Both the position numbers and the translations under genes were made by a program. Below, piece after piece: positions 40,849 to 50,246 of a DNA stretch of 64,000 nt; within the stretch, counting starts at the first letter, position 1, and each line of letters opens with the position of its first letter. Source of the stretch: Falsibacillus albus (GTDB taxonomy: Bacteria; Bacillota; Bacilli; Bacillales; DSM-25281); NCBI RefSeq assembly GCF_003668575.1, contig NZ_RCVZ01000001.1, positions 310,001 through 374,000 of the forward strand. The letters are read 5' to 3'. The notes under the pieces are model-generated. The model saw nothing but the letters and a program-made list of their open reading frames with translations, had not been told where the DNA came from and did no database searches.

Positions 40849-41070
40849 ATGCTAAAATAATACAAGTTATTTTTGATTATTAAGTCGAATTCAAACGTTC
40901 ATGTTAAACGATTATCGAGCGGCAATTGATACAGAATAGAGGGTCATCTCAATGTAGAAAGCAGTCATAGTGCTTTCTTCTTTTCATGTACCTATCTTTC
41001 TGCAGGCGCTCTTTTTTCATGTAAATAAAGATTGAATCGTTTCCCTTTGTTGAAAGGAGAGAAAGATTAA

Positions 41071-41718
41071 TTGAACAAAACCGTTGAAGCATATATCGAA
41101 TCCCTCGTTCCAGCCAGACCATCGCTGCTGCTGGAAATGGAGCAATTCGCCAAAGCGAATGATATTCCCATCATGGAGCTTGTTGGAATTGAGGCCTTAA
41201 TCCAAATCATGAGGGTTCAGCAGCCAAAGAAAATACTTGAAATCGGCACAGCAATCGGCTATTCGGCATTAAGGATGGCCCATGCGCTACCAGAGGCAAA
41301 CATCGTTTCTATTGAAAGGGACGAGGAGCGTTTTGAAATGGCCAAAGAGTACATCAAACGGATGGGTTATACGGACAGGATCGTGGTTTTGAAAGGAGAC
41401 GCCTTGGAGCAGGCTGAAAACACAGGAGCCATGGGACCCTTTGATGCCATTTTTATTGACGCGGCAAAAGGGCAATATACAAAATTCTTTGAAATATACT
41501 CAAAACAGCTGGCGGATACAGGGTGCATATATTCTGATAATGTCCTCTTCAAAGGCCTGGTCGCAGAAGCGGAAATAGAGCATAAACGAACTAGGAGTCT
41601 CGTGGCAAAGATAAAAGGGTATAATGAATGGCTAATGAATCATAGGGAATACCATACTTCCATCTTGCCTGTCGGCGATGGATTGGCAGTAAGCAAAAAA
41701 AGAGGTGAAAATCAGTGA
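41071..41718 (+). CDS. trmR: tRNA 5-hydroxyuridine methyltransferase TrmR
   Basis: SAM-dependent O-methyltransferase of 215 residues that converts ho5U34 to mo5U34 in tRNAs (B. subtilis YrrM). SAM-binding LEIGTAIGYSALRMA at about residues 55-69, acidic motif SIERDEER near 90, metal-binding DAIFIDAAKGQY near 130 as in catechol-type methyltransferases. TTG start after AAAGGAGAG. The stop overlaps the GTG start of trhP1, tying it to the enzymes that make its substrate. Confidence 0.93.
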   Translation: MNKTVEAYIESLVPARPSLLLEMEQFAKANDIPIMELVGIEALIQIMRVQQPKKILEIGTAIGYSALRMAHALPEANIVSIERDEERFEMAKEYIKRMGYTDRIVVLKGDALEQAENTGAMGPFDAIFIDAAKGQYTKFFEIYSKQLADTGCIYSDNVLFKGLVAEAEIEHKRTRSLVAKIKGYNEWLMNHREYHTSILPVGDGLAVSKKRGENQ

Positions 41719-42644
41719 AGAAGCCTGAATTACTTGTGACGCCTGTAAACCTGGACAACATGAAAGAATTGATTGCCGCGGGAGCGGATGCATTTGTCAT
41801 AGGTGAACAAAGATATGGGCTGCGCCTGGCCGGTGAATTCAGTCGACCAGAGCTGAAAGATGCGATCGAATTGGCACATGCAAATGGAAAAAAAATATAT
41901 GTCGCAATGAACGCGATATTCCATAATGAGAAAGTTGATGAACTGGCTGACTATCTTACTTTCCTAAATGGAGTTGGCGCCGATGCTGTCATCTTTGGAG
42001 ATCCGGCTGTCTTGATGGCTGCACGAGAAGCAGCGCCGGAGATGCCTTTGCACTGGAATACGGAGACAACAGCAACCAATTGGTATACTTGCAACTACTG
42101 GGGGAGAAAAGGAGCGAAACGAGCTGTACTTGCCCGTGAATTAAGCATGGATGCGATCATTGAAATCAAGGAGCATGCTGAAGTGGAAATCGAAGTGCAA
42201 GTCCATGGAATGACTTGCATGTTCCAATCCAAGCGCTCATTAATTGGAAATTATTTCGAATATCAAGGGAAAGTGCTGGAAATCCAAAATCGCAAACTTG
42301 AAAAAAACATGCTCCTTCACGATAAAGAAAGAAATAATAAATATCCTATTTTTGAAGATGAGAACGGTACACACATCATGAGCCCGAATGATATGTGCAT
42401 CATTGACGAGCTGCAGGACATGTTGGAAGCAGGCATTGATTCATTCAAAATTGATGGTGTACTCCAGGAGCCTTCATACATCGTAAAAGTGACTCAACTG
42501 TACCGAAAAGCCATCGATCTTTGTTCAAAAAACCTGGCCGAATATGAAAACACGAAGGACGACCTTCTCGAACAAATCGAACAAATCCAGCCAAAACACC
42601 GACCAATCGACACAGGATTCTTCTACAAAGAAACTGTGTATTAA
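41715..42644 (+). CDS. trhP1: Peptidase U32-like tRNA hydroxylation protein TrhP1
   Basis: A 309-residue protein, YrrN of B. subtilis, which together with YrrO is needed for prephenate-dependent 5-hydroxylation of U34. U32 domain with GADAFVIGEQRYGLR at residues 20-34 and FKIDGVLQEPSYI near 250. It lacks the cysteine cluster present in trhP2, so it is probably the non-cluster partner. GTG start overlapping trmR by 4 bases. Confidence 0.9.
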   Translation: MKKPELLVTPVNLDNMKELIAAGADAFVIGEQRYGLRLAGEFSRPELKDAIELAHANGKKIYVAMNAIFHNEKVDELADYLTFLNGVGADAVIFGDPAVLMAAREAAPEMPLHWNTETTATNWYTCNYWGRKGAKRAVLARELSMDAIIEIKEHAEVEIEVQVHGMTCMFQSKRSLIGNYFEYQGKVLEIQNRKLEKNMLLHDKERNNKYPIFEDENGTHIMSPNDMCIIDELQDMLEAGIDSFKIDGVLQEPSYIVKVTQLYRKAIDLCSKNLAEYENTKDDLLEQIEQIQPKHRPIDTGFFYKETVY

Positions 42645-43165
42645 AAGAAAAGCGCAGGCGCCTTGAACATCGACGTACAGACTGGAAGAATACTGACTGA
42701 GATAAAGGAATCTCGAAGAGCGGAGCGATTCGATGATGACTTATCGTAGGGAAGTATTCTGAAGTCTGCTAGTCGATAGGCGCCGGAGCTGGACAAAAAG
42801 AAAAGCGCAGGCGCCTTGAACATCGACGTACAGACTGGAAGAATACTGACTGAGATAAAGGAATCTCGAAGAGCGGAGCGATTCGATGATGACTTATCGT
42901 AGGGAAGTATTCTGAAGTCTGCTAGTCGATAGGCGCCGGAGCTGGACAAAAAGAAAAGCGCAGGCGCCTTGAACAGAGGCGAAGAGATTGGACTGATCTA
43001 TAAGGATCAAAGGCTAAGGGCGCCAAGTCCTGTGGCAAGGCCTTTGCTAGTACATCCTGTACGTCGGAGATAAAGGAAACACAAAAGGCGAAAGCCTTTT
43101 GATGTTGACTTATCGTAAGCGTGCTGAGGGAAATCTCACAGCCTCTAGCCGCCGGAGCTGGCTTT
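42644..43165 (+). repeat. Three tandem copies of a hairpin-type element between trhP1 and trhP2
   Basis: Each copy begins AAAAGCGCAGGCGCC and ends GCCGGAGCTGG. Copies 1 and 2 (from 42652 and 42805) have a period of 153 bases and appear identical; copy 3 (42958-43165) keeps the ends but has a longer, different centre with its own hairpins (CAAAAGGC / GCCTTTTG near 43082). No protein is encoded. The insertion splits what is normally a tight operon. Confidence 0.9.
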
Positions 43166-43210
43166 TTCAAAGAAATCATCAATACAACTCTCTTGAAGGA
43201 GGAGTAGACA

Positions 43211-44488
43211 ATGACTGCTCTCAAGCAGGATAAAATATCAAAATTGGTTGACGGCAGGCGGGTAATCGTAAAAAAGCCTGAACTGCTAGCGCCTGCAGGG
43301 AACTTGGAAAAATTAAAAATTGCGGTCCATTATGGAGCTGATGCAGTCTACATTGGCGGGCAAGAGTTCGGACTGCGTTCAAATGCTGGTAACTTTACAC
43401 TTGAACAAATGAAAGAAGGTGTAGAGTTTGCTGAAATGTATGGGGCTAAAATCTATGTAACCACAAATATTTATGCCCATAATGAAAACATGGAAGGCCT
43501 TGAAGAATATTTGCGAGGCCTCCAGGATGCCGGGGTAGCGGGCATAATCGTCGCAGATCCTCTGATCATTGAAACATGCAAAAAAGTAGCCCCAAAAGTA
43601 GAAATTCATTTAAGCACCCAACAATCCTTATCCAATTGGAAGGCGGTTCAATTTTGGAAGGAAGAAGGGCTTGACCGCGTCGTCTTGGCAAGGGAAACTA
43701 GTGGTGAAGAAATTCAGGAAATGAAAGAAAAAGTGAATATTGAAATCGAAACCTTTATTCACGGAGCCATGTGCATAGCCTATTCCGGCCGCTGTACCTT
43801 GAGCAATCACATGACAGCACGAGATTCAAACCGTGGGGGCTGCTGCCAATCCTGCCGTTGGGACTACGATCTGTATAAAACATCAGGTGATGCAGAGAAA
43901 GCTCTGTTTTCTGGAGAAGATGCTCCTTTTGCCATGAGCCCGAAAGATTTGAAACTTGTTGAATCGATTCCGAAAATGATCGATCTCGGGATTGATAGTT
44001 TAAAAATCGAAGGCCGCATGAAATCGATCCATTATGTGGCCACAGTGGTCAGTGTGTATCGGAAAGTCATTGACGCCTATTGCGCAGATCCCGATAACTT
44101 CGTAATAAAGAAAGAATGGCTGGAAGAATTGGACAAGTGTGCAAACCGTGAAACGGCATCAGCCTTTTTTGAAGGTGTTCCTGGATTCCAAGAGCAGATG
44201 TTCGGAGTCCATGAAAAAAAACAAGCGAAAGCAGAGTTTGCTGGATTAGTGCTGTCGTATGACAATGAAAATCAAATGGTGACACTTCAGCAAAGGAATT
44301 TTTTCAAACCGGGTGATGAAGTGGAATTCTTCGGTCCTGATATTGAAAATTTCAAGCAAATCGTCGATGTGATTTGGGATGAAACAGACAATGAGCTGGA
44401 TGCCGCACGTCATCCGCTGCAAATTGTAAAGTTCAAGGTTGAACGCCCGTTAAATCCTAATAACATGATGCGAAAGGAGAACTATTAG
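43211..44488 (+). CDS. trhP2: Peptidase U32 family tRNA hydroxylation protein TrhP2
   Basis: A 425-residue protein (B. subtilis YrrO, E. coli YegQ/TrhP family) for ho5U34 formation. U32 domain with [15 protein letters not shown] near residue 40, and a cysteine cluster CIAYSGRC ... [12 protein letters not shown] near residues 192-220 consistent with an iron-sulfur site; the C-terminal 90 residues form a beta-barrel. ATG start after GAAGGAGGAG, well separated from trhP1 by inserted repeats. Confidence 0.93.
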   Translation: MTALKQDKISKLVDGRRVIVKKPELLAPAGNLEKLKIAVHYGADAVYIGGQEFGLRSNAGNFTLEQMKEGVEFAEMYGAKIYVTTNIYAHNENMEGLEEYLRGLQDAGVAGIIVADPLIIETCKKVAPKVEIHLSTQQSLSNWKAVQFWKEEGLDRVVLARETSGEEIQEMKEKVNIEIETFIHGAMCIAYSGRCTLSNHMTARDSNRGGCCQSCRWDYDLYKTSGDAEKALFSGEDAPFAMSPKDLKLVESIPKMIDLGIDSLKIEGRMKSIHYVATVVSVYRKVIDAYCADPDNFVIKKEWLEELDKCANRETASAFFEGVPGFQEQMFGVHEKKQAKAEFAGLVLSYDNENQMVTLQQRNFFKPGDEVEFFGPDIENFKQIVDVIWDETDNELDAARHPLQIVKFKVERPLNPNNMMRKENY

Positions 44489-44492
44489 AACC

Positions 44493-45131
44493 ATGGAGCC
44501 GCGAAAACCGATAGTTATTGGAGTGGCTGGTGGATCCGGATCCGGAAAGACCAGTGTAACAAAAGCGATTTACGATCATTTTAAAGGTCATTCCATCATG
44601 ATGATTGAACAGGACTACTACTATAAGGATCAGTCCCACCTTCCATTCGAGGAAAGGCTGAAAACGAATTATGACCATCCGCTTGCATTTGATAATGATT
44701 TATTAATCGAGCATTTAAAGAGTTTATTGGAATATAAAGCGGTCGATAAGCCGGTGTATGATTATACGATTCACACAAGATCTGATGAAGTTATACATGT
44801 CGAGCCAAAAGATGTTATCATTTTAGAAGGAATCTTAGTATTAGAAGATGAAAGATTGCGCAACTTAATGGATATTAAGCTTTATGTCGATACCGATGCG
44901 GATTTGCGGATCATCAGGAGGCTCCTCCGTGATATGAAAGAAAGGGGCAGAACGATTGACTCAGTCATCGAACAATATATCAATGTCGTAAGGCCTATGC
45001 ACAATCAGTTTATCGAGCCTACGAAACGGTACGCGGATATCATCATTCCAGAGGGCGGGCATAATCATGTCGCAGTCGATTTAATGGTAACAAAAATTCA
45101 AACAATTCTTGAATTAAAGTCATTTTTGTAA
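44493..45131 (+). CDS. udk: Uridine/cytidine kinase
   Basis: Phosphorylates uridine and cytidine in pyrimidine salvage. The product has 212 residues: Walker [13 protein letters not shown] at residues 10-21, EQDYYYKD near 40, [11 protein letters not shown] near 150. ATG start after AAAGGAG, 4 bases behind trhP2, hence in that operon as in B. subtilis. Confidence 0.97.
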   Translation: MEPRKPIVIGVAGGSGSGKTSVTKAIYDHFKGHSIMMIEQDYYYKDQSHLPFEERLKTNYDHPLAFDNDLLIEHLKSLLEYKAVDKPVYDYTIHTRSDEVIHVEPKDVIILEGILVLEDERLRNLMDIKLYVDTDADLRIIRRLLRDMKERGRTIDSVIEQYINVVRPMHNQFIEPTKRYADIIIPEGGHNHVAVDLMVTKIQTILELKSFL

Positions 45132-45284
45132 TACGATAACATAGATAAAAATATAGTAGTGATTATCATTATTTGCTCATTCATGCGCGCCCTGATAAAG
45201 GACGCGCTCTGATTTATCCCAATGACATGATGCAAGACTACATAGTGGACCTGTTGGTTCTGAATTAAGAAGGAGTGAAGGGTT

Positions 45285-45761
45285 TTGAGTACAGAAAAAG
45301 TATATCCAATGACCAAAGAAGGAAAAGCAAAGCTGGAAAATGAATTAGAACAATTGAAATCCGTAAAGCGAAAAGAAGTTGTCGAGAGAATAAAAATCGC
45401 TCGAAGCTTTGGGGATCTTTCCGAAAACTCTGAGTATGATTCAGCGAAAGAAGAACAAGCTTTCGTTGAAGGCAGAATCACAACTTTGGAAAACATGATC
45501 CGTAATGCCAAAATCATCCAAGAAGATGAAATGAACTCTGATACGGTTTCCCTTGGTAAATCAGTTACATTTATCGAGCTCCCTGACGGAGAGGAAGAAA
45601 CGTATACAATTGTGGGTAGTGCAGAAGCTGATCCATTTGAAGGGAAGATTTCCAATGATTCCCCGATCGCAAAAAGCCTGCTTGGCCATAAAATCAATGA
45701 CAAAGTAACGGTTCAAACTCCAGGCGGAGAAATGTCCGTTAAAATAACAAACGTACAGTAA
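45285..45761 (+). CDS. greA: Transcription elongation factor GreA
   Basis: Binds the RNA polymerase secondary channel and restarts backtracked complexes by stimulating transcript cleavage. The product has 158 residues: N-terminal coiled coil with acidic tip ([20 protein letters not shown] near 42) and C-terminal FKBP-like domain ([15 protein letters not shown]). TTG start after AGGAGTG. The 150-base leader holds a stable hairpin (GCGCG...CGCGC, about 45186-45209) without a T run; its role is unclear. Confidence 0.97.
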   Translation: MSTEKVYPMTKEGKAKLENELEQLKSVKRKEVVERIKIARSFGDLSENSEYDSAKEEQAFVEGRITTLENMIRNAKIIQEDEMNSDTVSLGKSVTFIELPDGEEETYTIVGSAEADPFEGKISNDSPIAKSLLGHKINDKVTVQTPGGEMSVKITNVQ

Positions 45762-45769
45762 TTGAACTA

Positions 45770-45803
45770 AAAGAGACTGGGACATTTCCCGGTCTCTTTT
45801 TTC
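45770..45803 (+). terminator. Terminator after greA
   Basis: AGAGACTGGGA / TCCCGGTCTCT stem with TTTTTT. Confidence 0.93.
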
Positions 45804-45868
45804 GTGCCATCTTCGAATTGACTAATATTCACCAAATTCGTCAAAAATGATGATGAGGTGTTTTTTAT

Positions 45869-47641
45869 ATGCGGACAAAAAGGTATTATGCACTGGGCAT
45901 CGGCATCGTTTTTGGCATTAGTGTACTGATCTGGAGGCTGAGCTCAATTCAACTGCTCAACACAGAAAACTATTCCAAGCATCATATTAATCTAATTGAA
46001 GAATCTGTAGCGCAGCGGACACAGGAATTGGTGCTGAATAATGGGAGGGGACAGTTTTTGGATTCCACCGGAAAGCCATTATCTTATGAAGATAAGAATG
46101 TACTTGTCCTGTTTCCCTTTTTAAAGAATACAACTTGGAAAGTCGATGAAGTCGCAAGGATTTTAAATATTTCACAAGCAGAATTGGAAGGGTCCATCCA
46201 TTCAGCAACAAAACCATTTATCTATGGGGGGAAACACCCTATAGAATTAAATTCAACACAGGTGAACTCAATTAATGACTTGAAAATCCCGGGGTTATTT
46301 GCGGTGAAAAAATCTTTCGCCAGTAAAGAAAATTTAGCAGAGGACTTGATCGGATTCACCTCAAAAAATAAAAAAGTGTATAAAGAGTTATATCCCGATC
46401 GAAAAGATATTGATATTCCACCTATTGGTGCAACGGGTCTCCAAAAGACTTTCGATGAATTCCTGCTTCCGGATGGTGAGGCAAAGCTCATCTATCATGT
46501 CGATGGGGAAGGCAAACCGTTATTTGGAAATCAAGTGAAATATATCGAGCCTGCCAATCCATATTACCCGGTCAATATTCGGACAACCATCCATTCAAGT
46601 CTTCAAAAAGGAATGGAAGAAGTTCTCCGAAAGGATAATGTCCAAAAAGGAGGGGCGGTATTGCTGGATATTGAAACAGGGGATGTGTTGGCGATGGCTT
46701 CCATGCCTGATCGAAATCCGAGTGATCCTTATAAAAATCATGGGTCTGTCAATTATATGCTGACTCAGGAAACGCCTGGATCAGTGTTTAAAACGGTCGT
46801 TGCAGCTGCTGCCATCGAGAAAGGGCTGGTAACATCTGAAGAAACATTTCCTTGTGATTTAGATTTGTATGGGAAGCCTGCTAAGCGTAATCTGGGAACC
46901 TTGAATTTTGAGGAAAGCTTTTCGCAAAGCTGCAATCGCACTTTTGGAGGATTGGCCAACAGGGTGATGGACAATGATCAGGGGGCTATCGAGAGTTTTG
47001 CAGAAAAGCTCGGTCTAATCGGTGATATCGGCTGGCATGGCGATATCTATCATTTGTCTGACTTTCATCAGCTTGCAATGGATAATGGAAGGATATTTAT
47101 TTCGGAGTCCAATAAAAAGGACCATAATTTTGTGGCACAAACCGGGATAGGCCAAAAAGACGTAAGCGTGACTCCGCTAGGTGTGGCAAATATGATGGCG
47201 ACGATTGCGAGAGGCGGGGAGAAGAAAATGGCCAAAGTGGTTTCTGCCATAGAGTATCAAAACGGCACCAATATGATAGACTTTCCATCAAAGCAAGCAG
47301 AGGGTGAAGTGATTTCACCTTTTACAGCCATGAAGCTGCAGCAGCTTCTTCGTAAAGTCGTAACGGGCAATAAGGGGACAGGAAAGAGCTTTCAGACGCT
47401 TCCAGTGCAGGTTTCCGGAAAATCCGGTACAGCACAAACAGGCAATGGCGATTCATACAACAAATGGTTTGCAGGCTATTTTCCATATGACAAGCCTAAG
47501 TACTCACTAGTCGTTGTTAATTTAGGGGTAAAAGAGAATGAGGGGGGCATAAATCCAATTTTCTCTGATTTAGTACAAATGATATATGATCAATCCAGTA
47601 AAGGAGTGCTTGAGGCGCTTTCCAATGAGAAGAAAATGTGA
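45869..47641 (+). CDS. pbpI: Class B penicillin-binding protein PbpI
   Basis: Transpeptidase of 590 residues (B. subtilis YrrR). One transmembrane anchor at 6-26, an N-terminal dimerisation domain, then the transpeptidase domain with SVFK (acyl-ester serine) near residue 307, SCN near 355, and KSGTAQ near 520. Cross-links peptidoglycan outside the membrane; the B. subtilis gene is associated with sporulating or stressed cells. ATG start after GATGAGGTG. Followed by yrrS, its usual partner. Confidence 0.94.
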   Translation: MRTKRYYALGIGIVFGISVLIWRLSSIQLLNTENYSKHHINLIEESVAQRTQELVLNNGRGQFLDSTGKPLSYEDKNVLVLFPFLKNTTWKVDEVARILNISQAELEGSIHSATKPFIYGGKHPIELNSTQVNSINDLKIPGLFAVKKSFASKENLAEDLIGFTSKNKKVYKELYPDRKDIDIPPIGATGLQKTFDEFLLPDGEAKLIYHVDGEGKPLFGNQVKYIEPANPYYPVNIRTTIHSSLQKGMEEVLRKDNVQKGGAVLLDIETGDVLAMASMPDRNPSDPYKNHGSVNYMLTQETPGSVFKTVVAAAAIEKGLVTSEETFPCDLDLYGKPAKRNLGTLNFEESFSQSCNRTFGGLANRVMDNDQGAIESFAEKLGLIGDIGWHGDIYHLSDFHQLAMDNGRIFISESNKKDHNFVAQTGIGQKDVSVTPLGVANMMATIARGGEKKMAKVVSAIEYQNGTNMIDFPSKQAEGEVISPFTAMKLQQLLRKVVTGNKGTGKSFQTLPVQVSGKSGTAQTGNGDSYNKWFAGYFPYDKPKYSLVVVNLGVKENEGGINPIFSDLVQMIYDQSSKGVLEALSNEKKM

Positions 47642-47704
47642 TAAATTCCTTCATGTAAATATAATATCATGGTATGATATTGACAATGAAATGGAGGGAA
47701 AGGC

Positions 47705-48400
47705 ATGCCAAATGATTATAATTCATACGGCTCCCGCTCTTCAAACAGAGCGAAGCGCCGCAAAACGAATATAATATTAAATACATTGATAATTATAGTG
47801 ATCATTTTGATTTTAATTGTAGGAGGCAAAATTTTTCTTGGCGGCAAAAAGGACGAGCCCCAGGAAAAAACGGCAAGTACTCACCAGAAACAAAGCGAAC
47901 CCCAAGGGAAAAACAATGATAAAAGCAGCCAGGACAGCAGCAAGGATAGTGCTGATAAAGATAAAAAAGACTCAGAATCTCAAGGTGATTCCGATAAACA
48001 ATCAAAAGAGGATGATCAAAAGGATCAATCTTCAGCAGATTTAGGAAAAGCGAATGAAGTACAAGATGACAGCGGTGACCCAAATGTCGAAAAGACGTAC
48101 GAAAACCCTGATTGGAGCGCGGTGGGAACCGAGCAGTCAGGCGCTCACGAATCTTCATGGGACAAGGGGACCGTTGATTGGAATGAGAAAATCAAGGCCG
48201 TTTCTTACGCAACGGGACTTCCGCAAGGTGATATGACGGTTTGGTACGTTGAACACGGCAGTGATCCAGCCAAAGATGCCATCGCGACCGTAACCTCAAA
48301 GGATCAAAGCAAAATTTACCGTGTCTTCATTACATGGGAAGATGGAGCCGGCTGGAAACCGACGAAAGTTCAGCAACTGAAGCAAAATGATAAAGGATGA
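47705..48400 (+). CDS. yrrS: YrrS family (DUF1510) membrane protein
   Basis: A 231-residue protein. A basic start (SSNRAKRRKTN), one transmembrane segment at 24-45, a low-complexity Lys/Asp/Ser/Gln-rich extracellular linker (about 50-120), and a folded C-terminal DUF1510 domain with YENPDWSAVGTEQSG and FITWEDGAGWKPTKVQ. It follows pbpI and probably helps in wall assembly; precise role unknown. ATG start after GGAGGGAAA. Confidence 0.93.
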   Translation: MPNDYNSYGSRSSNRAKRRKTNIILNTLIIIVIILILIVGGKIFLGGKKDEPQEKTASTHQKQSEPQGKNNDKSSQDSSKDSADKDKKDSESQGDSDKQSKEDDQKDQSSADLGKANEVQDDSGDPNVEKTYENPDWSAVGTEQSGAHESSWDKGTVDWNEKIKAVSYATGLPQGDMTVWYVEHGSDPAKDAIATVTSKDQSKIYRVFITWEDGAGWKPTKVQQLKQNDKG

Positions 48401-48426
48401 TCCTGCCTGGATCATAGGATAAACAA

Positions 48427-48460
48427 AGGATGGCCCCTTGATTGGGGCCATCCTTTACTC
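48427..48460 (+). terminator. Terminator after yrrS
   Basis: AAGGATGGCCCC / GGGGCCATCCTT perfect stem. Confidence 0.92.
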
Positions 48461-48491
48461 TTATATTTGGAATTGTGAAGGCTGGTCCGGT

Positions 48492-48701
48492 TCAGCCTTT
48501 TTTTAGCTTAAAGTGCACCACTGCCGAATAAAATTTCCTGCCATCTGCATCCACATGCATTTGATGGCCGACATGATGCACTTGGAGCATAATGGCTTTA
48601 TTATGCTCGATCTGTTCATTGATTTTCTTTTCTAGGCCAGTAAGATCTTGAGCCTCAAAAAATTCAACTTTATCTTCGATCATATCAAAATGAAAGTTCA
48701 T
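48492..48701 (-). CDS. yrzA: DUF2536 protein YrzA
   Basis: A 69-residue cytoplasmic protein on the minus strand. The sequence (NEQIEHNKAIMLQVHHVGHQ, FYSAVVHFKLKK) matches the DUF2536 family of bacilli; the B. subtilis counterpart also sits opposite yrrT. ATG start after GGAAGGATT. Function unknown. Confidence 0.88.
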   Translation of the reverse strand: MNFHFDMIEDKVEFFEAQDLTGLEKKINEQIEHNKAIMLQVHHVGHQMHVDADGRKFYSAVVHFKLKKG

Positions 48702-48800
48702 AATCCTTCCTCCTTCTACCTATGGCTATATTTTAATGGCCCTAAGCAGTACACATCAAGAACTATTTTATTGATTGATTCCAAGAGTTATGTTAGAGTA

Positions 48801-48829
48801 TTAACAGTTTTTAAATTAATTCATACTAT
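48801..48829 (+). promoter_or_regulatory. Promoter of the yrrT-mccB operon
   Basis: -35 TTAACA (48801-48806), -10 TACTAT (48824-48829), 17-base spacer. Confidence 0.65.
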
Positions 48830-48845
48830 ACTGATAGGAATTATA
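48818..48845 (+). promoter_or_regulatory. CymR operator
   Basis: AATTCATA-CTATACTGA-TAGGAATT, an imperfect palindrome containing the ATAGGAATTAT half typical of CymR sites. It covers the -10 region, so binding would block transcription when cysteine is plentiful. In B. subtilis this operon is a known CymR target. Confidence 0.8.
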
Positions 48846-48868
48846 TAAATTAGTGGGGGAGAACATTC

Positions 48869-49507
48869 ATGGGACGTGAATTTTTAGATTTATTCCAAGA
48901 TTGGGCGGAGTCTTACGATGATTCAGTCACTGGTCATGATGCTGAATATAAAAAGGTCTTTGAATATTATGAGCAAATATTGAATACCGTTGCTGAAAAA
49001 TCCTTCGGTACAGTGTTGGAATTCGGGATGGGGACAGGAAACTTGACGTTGAAGCTTATTCAAAAAGGTTTAAACGTCATTGGAGTTGAACCATCCAAGG
49101 AAATGCGGGCCATCGGTGAGAAAAAAGTAGCGGATGCTGCTGTCGTCATTGATGGGGACTTCCTTCAATTTGATATCCCTGAAAACGTTGATACAATTGT
49201 AAGCACGTATGCCTTTCATCATTTAACAGATGAAGAGAAAGAAGAGGCGTTTGCAATCTATGGCTCTTTGCTCCAAAAAGGTGGTAAAATAGTTTTTGCA
49301 GATACGATGTATGAAACGAAAGATGCGCATGATGCAGCCATTCAAAAGGCACTCGATAACCAATTTAATAATTTGGCGGAAGATCTGCAGCGAGAGTATT
49401 ATACGACGATTCCAGCATTGACAGAAATTGGAGAAAAGAATGGTTTTTCCATTTCTTTCAGTCGATGCAACGAATTTGTTTGGGTGATGGAAGCAATCAA
49501 AAAATAG
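48869..49507 (+). CDS. yrrT: SAM-dependent methyltransferase YrrT
   Basis: A 212-residue class I methyltransferase: motif I VLEFGMGTGNLTLKL at about residues 50-64, GVEPSKEMRA near 73, DTIVSTYAFHH near 108. Substrate unknown. As first gene of the methionine-to-cysteine operon it would produce S-adenosylhomocysteine, the substrate of the next enzyme. ATG start after GTGGGGGAG. Confidence 0.92.
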   Translation: MGREFLDLFQDWAESYDDSVTGHDAEYKKVFEYYEQILNTVAEKSFGTVLEFGMGTGNLTLKLIQKGLNVIGVEPSKEMRAIGEKKVADAAVVIDGDFLQFDIPENVDTIVSTYAFHHLTDEEKEEAFAIYGSLLQKGGKIVFADTMYETKDAHDAAIQKALDNQFNNLAEDLQREYYTTIPALTEIGEKNGFSISFSRCNEFVWVMEAIKK

Positions 49508-49522
49508 AAAGAGGTATCATCA

Positions 49523-50218
49523 ATGAAGGTAGCAATTATAGGAGCAATGGAAGAAGAAGTAGCTTTATTAAGAAATGAAATAACGGATCCTGCTGTTGAA
49601 ACGGCAGCAGGCTGTGAATATACGACAGGAAAAATGAACGGAGTGGATGTTGTTCTCCTTCGCTCGGGCATTGGGAAAGTGAATGCTGCGATGTCAACGG
49701 CTGTATTGTTGGAAAGGTTCAAACCTGATGCTGTGATCAATACAGGATCAGCAGGCGGCCTCAATCCTGACCTGAATGTAGGCGACGTCGTGATTTCAAC
49801 TGAGGTGCGCCACCATGACGTCGATGTAACAGCCTTCGGCTATGAATATGGGCAAGTGCCGCAATTGCCTGCAGGATTTACAGCAGATGCCAAGCTTATG
49901 CAGGTTGCTGAAGATGCAGCTAAGGAAACTACGGAAGCAAAGGTTGTAAAAGGGCTGATTGCAACAGGTGACTCTTTCATGAATGATCCAGTCCGTGTCG
50001 AGTATATAAAAGGGAAATTTGTCGAATTGCAAGCAGTTGAAATGGAGGCTGCTGCGATTGCCCAAGTGGCTTATCAATTCGGTGTCCCATTTGTCGTGAT
50101 TCGTTCCCTCTCGGATATCGCCGGGAAAGAATCAGATGTTTCCTTTGAGCAATTTTTAGAAAAAGCCGCATTGCATTCTGCAAACTTAGTCATGAAGATT
50201 GTATCTTCTCTGAAATAA
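49523..50218 (+). CDS. mtnN: Methylthioadenosine/S-adenosylhomocysteine nucleosidase
   Basis: Cleaves adenine from SAH and MTA. The product has 231 residues: IIGAMEEEV at the start, NTGSAGGL near residue 74, [12 protein letters not shown] near 172 and the catalytic aspartate in SLSDIAGK near 196. Fifteen bases after yrrT. Confidence 0.97.
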   Translation: MKVAIIGAMEEEVALLRNEITDPAVETAAGCEYTTGKMNGVDVVLLRSGIGKVNAAMSTAVLLERFKPDAVINTGSAGGLNPDLNVGDVVISTEVRHHDVDVTAFGYEYGQVPQLPAGFTADAKLMQVAEDAAKETTEAKVVKGLIATGDSFMNDPVRVEYIKGKFVELQAVEMEAAAIAQVAYQFGVPFVVIRSLSDIAGKESDVSFEQFLEKAALHSANLVMKIVSSLK

Positions 50219-50246
50219 TAGGTCATATAACTAAGGGGGATGTGGA

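Noticed and set aside
42641-42949. Minus-strand 102-codon frame with an internally duplicated protein
   Set aside because: It is made of the two 153-base repeat copies (153 is divisible by three, so the frame stays open). No ribosome binding site.
48780-48868. S-box (SAM) riboswitch before yrrT
   Set aside because: The leader is under 40 bases and has no S-box stems; the CymR-type palindrome explains control.
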